A DNA stretch of 14,162 nucleotides from an uncultured Mailhella sp. (GTDB lineage: Bacteria > Desulfobacterota > Desulfovibrionia > Desulfovibrionales > Desulfovibrionaceae). The stretch lies in contig CAJTSU010000091.1 in assembly GCA_910579055.1 (NCBI GenBank), positions 1-14,162 of the forward strand, given 5' to 3'. This document shows, piece by piece, positions 12,862 to 14,162 of this stretch. Each line of letters begins with the position of its first letter. Position 1 is the stretch's first letter. The translations under genes and the position numbers were made by a program. The notes beneath the pieces were generated by a model. It was not told the origin of the DNA and did not search any database. It worked only from the letters and a program-made list of their open reading frames with translations.

Positions 12862-14088
12862 TCAATGTTGCGGCACTCGCTCTTCGGAAACAGGAGCAAT
12901 CCCCTTCTTCTCCGCGTATCCGGTCAGCACAAGAGTCAGGGCCCCATCTCCGGTTACATTGCAGGCCGTGCCGAAGCTGTCCTGAAGTGCGAATACCGTC
13001 AGCATCAGGGCCAGACCATCGGCATCGAAACCGAGCACGCCGCTGATAATGCCAAGTGAAGCCATAACCGTGCCGCCCGGCACACCCGGCGCGCCAATGG
13101 CGAAAATGCCAAGCAAAAGACAGAACAGAATCATCGTGCCCGGCTCAGGCATGGAACCGTAAAGCATGCGCGAAACGGTCAGGCAAAAGAACACTTCAGT
13201 CAGTACAGAGCCGCAGAGATGAATATTGGCAAACAACGGCACCCCGAAATCCACCATATCCCGTCGTAAAACAGGTGACTTGCGCGCGCCGGCAAGCGCC
13301 ACAGGCAATGTTGCGGCGGACGACATGGTGCCGACGGCGGTCAGCCAGGCCGGCCCATAAAAACGGAGCACCGCCAGAGGATTGCGGCCGGAATACAGGC
13401 CGGCCGCAACATACAGCAGCACAAGCCAAATCACCTGCCCCAACAGCACCAGCCCGATAACCAGGAGAAATACGGGCAGCTGCCGCACAATCGCGCCCTC
13501 ATAAGCCAGCGTGCAGAACGTCAGAGCAATGAACACGGGCAAAAGCGGAATAATCACACGCGTGACAATTTCCATCATGATGTTCTGGAACTCATACAGC
13601 GCGGCGCTGATGACTTCAGCCTTTGTCCACGCGGCAGACAACCCGACAAGCACGGAAAAAACCAGCGCGCTCATCACCGGGAATATCTGGGGAATATCCA
13701 GTTTGAACACCAGCTCCGGCAATTCACGCAAGCCCTCGGGATTGGCGACGATGGACAAATGAGGAATAATTGCGTACCCCACCCCGGCGGAAAACAGTGC
13801 CGCCCCAAGAGAGGAACAATACGCCAGCGCAAGGGCTGCCGCCAGCATACGGGATGCCCCCTTGCCCAAACGGGTAACAGAAGGCGCTATAAACCCGATG
13901 ATGATCAAAGGCACGACAAAACCGATCAACTGATCGATGGCATACTTGAACGCCTCAATAACGTGCATGGTTCCGGCACTGGCCACCGGCCACATTTCAG
14001 CCAGGGGGCCGCCCAGCCCGCTGCCGAGAGCAAGACCGAAGATAACGGCAAAAAGCAGACGAACGGGCAGACCGGCAAGTATTTTCAT
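12862..14088 (-). CDS. Sodium/dicarboxylate-amino acid symporter (DAACS / GltP family) with altered substrate-site residue
   Basis: A 408-residue inner-membrane secondary transporter, in the size range of GltP/DctA proteins. The start at 14088 is chosen because AAAGGAA lies 6 bases upstream; the frame extends to 14145 without a ribosome site. Family signatures are GTMSSAATLP (253-261, hairpin 1 serine-rich motif), FANIHLCGS (286-294, TM7 region), GAPGVPGG (332-339, hairpin 2) and DSFGTACNVTGDGA (370-383, TM8). Aligned by eye to Pyrococcus GltPh, D394, T398, N401 and D405 correspond to D370, T374, N377 and D381, so the cation and amino-group positions are kept. R397, which binds the acidic side chain, is Gly373. 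That suggests a substrate other than glutamate or aspartate. Transcription would be leftward; the gene lies 215 bases upstream of the MFS gene on the same strand. Confidence 0.9.
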   Translation of the reverse strand: MKILAGLPVRLLFAVIFGLALGSGLGGPLAEMWPVASAGTMHVIEAFKYAIDQLIGFVVPLIIIGFIAPSVTRLGKGASRMLAAALALAYCSSLGAALFSAGVGYAIIPHLSIVANPEGLRELPELVFKLDIPQIFPVMSALVFSVLVGLSAAWTKAEVISAALYEFQNIMMEIVTRVIIPLLPVFIALTFCTLAYEGAIVRQLPVFLLVIGLVLLGQVIWLVLLYVAAGLYSGRNPLAVLRFYGPAWLTAVGTMSSAATLPVALAGARKSPVLRRDMVDFGVPLFANIHLCGSVLTEVFFCLTVSRMLYGSMPEPGTMILFCLLLGIFAIGAPGVPGGTVMASLGIISGVLGFDADGLALMLTVFALQDSFGTACNVTGDGALTLVLTGYAEKKGIAPVSEERVPQH

Positions 14089-14113
14089 CAAAAATTCCTT
14101 TGTGGTATGAGAC

Positions 14114-14162
14114 CTCCCCTTCAGGGGGAAACGAGTAGTTGACAAGGCGGCGAAGCCGATGA
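14114..14162. repeat. GC-rich hairpin repeat at the window edge
   Basis: CCCCT-TC-AGGGG (14116-14127) and CGGC-GAA-GCCG (14148-14158) lie in the leader region of the symporter gene. The sequence has the style of short dispersed intergenic repeats seen in gut bacteria. It is cut by the window end, so its extent is unknown. Confidence 0.35.

Overview
The window looks like chromosomal DNA from a GC-rich Gram-negative bacterium. The best guess is Desulfovibrionaceae (Desulfovibrio/Bilophila-like), judged from protein style, the large autotransporter and the hairpin-rich intergenic repeats. That assignment is inference, because no rRNA or taxonomic marker is present. No tRNA, rRNA, CRISPR array or complete insertion sequence is visible.

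Left part (45-7712, all on the minus strand, transcribed right to left): a tightly packed capsule operon of group 2/3 (ABC-transporter-dependent, Kdo-linked) type. In transcription order it reads kpsF (arabinose-5-phosphate isomerase), a small lipoprotein, kpsM, kpsT, kpsE, kpsD, kdsA and a fused kdsB-kdsC gene. Neighbours overlap by 4-14 bases or are separated by fewer than 10. The enzymes at the two ends cover the whole route from ribulose-5-phosphate to CMP-Kdo: KpsF, KdsA, KdsC phosphatase and KdsB. The middle genes encode the export machine: permease, ATPase, periplasmic adaptor and outer-membrane export protein. Two oddities stand out. The kdsA gene has lost about 130 central codons in frame, at a point where the same VPVL motif occurs on both sides. 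The kpsD signal-peptide region carries a GC-rich hairpin repeat read through as protein.

Middle (7713-8422): a long divergent intergenic region. It holds three perfect copies of a 15-base dyad (GACAG-N5-CTGTC), an AT-rich block, a GC-rich block of strong hairpins, and a candidate promoter and leader hairpin for the rightward gene.

8423-11114 (+): a type V autotransporter with a beta-helical passenger and a C-terminal 12-strand barrel. Its ribosome binding site and signal peptide lie in a different frame from the passenger and barrel. One base is in excess, and T6 and T7 tracts lie in the signal region. The gene is therefore off or broken as read, and may be phase-variable.

Right part (11115-14162): a hairpin-rich convergent intergenic region, then two minus-strand transporters. 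One is a major facilitator permease of unknown substrate. The other is a DAACS-family sodium/dicarboxylate-amino-acid symporter whose usual substrate-carboxylate-binding arginine is a glycine. A second short GC-rich repeat sits just upstream of the symporter at the window edge.
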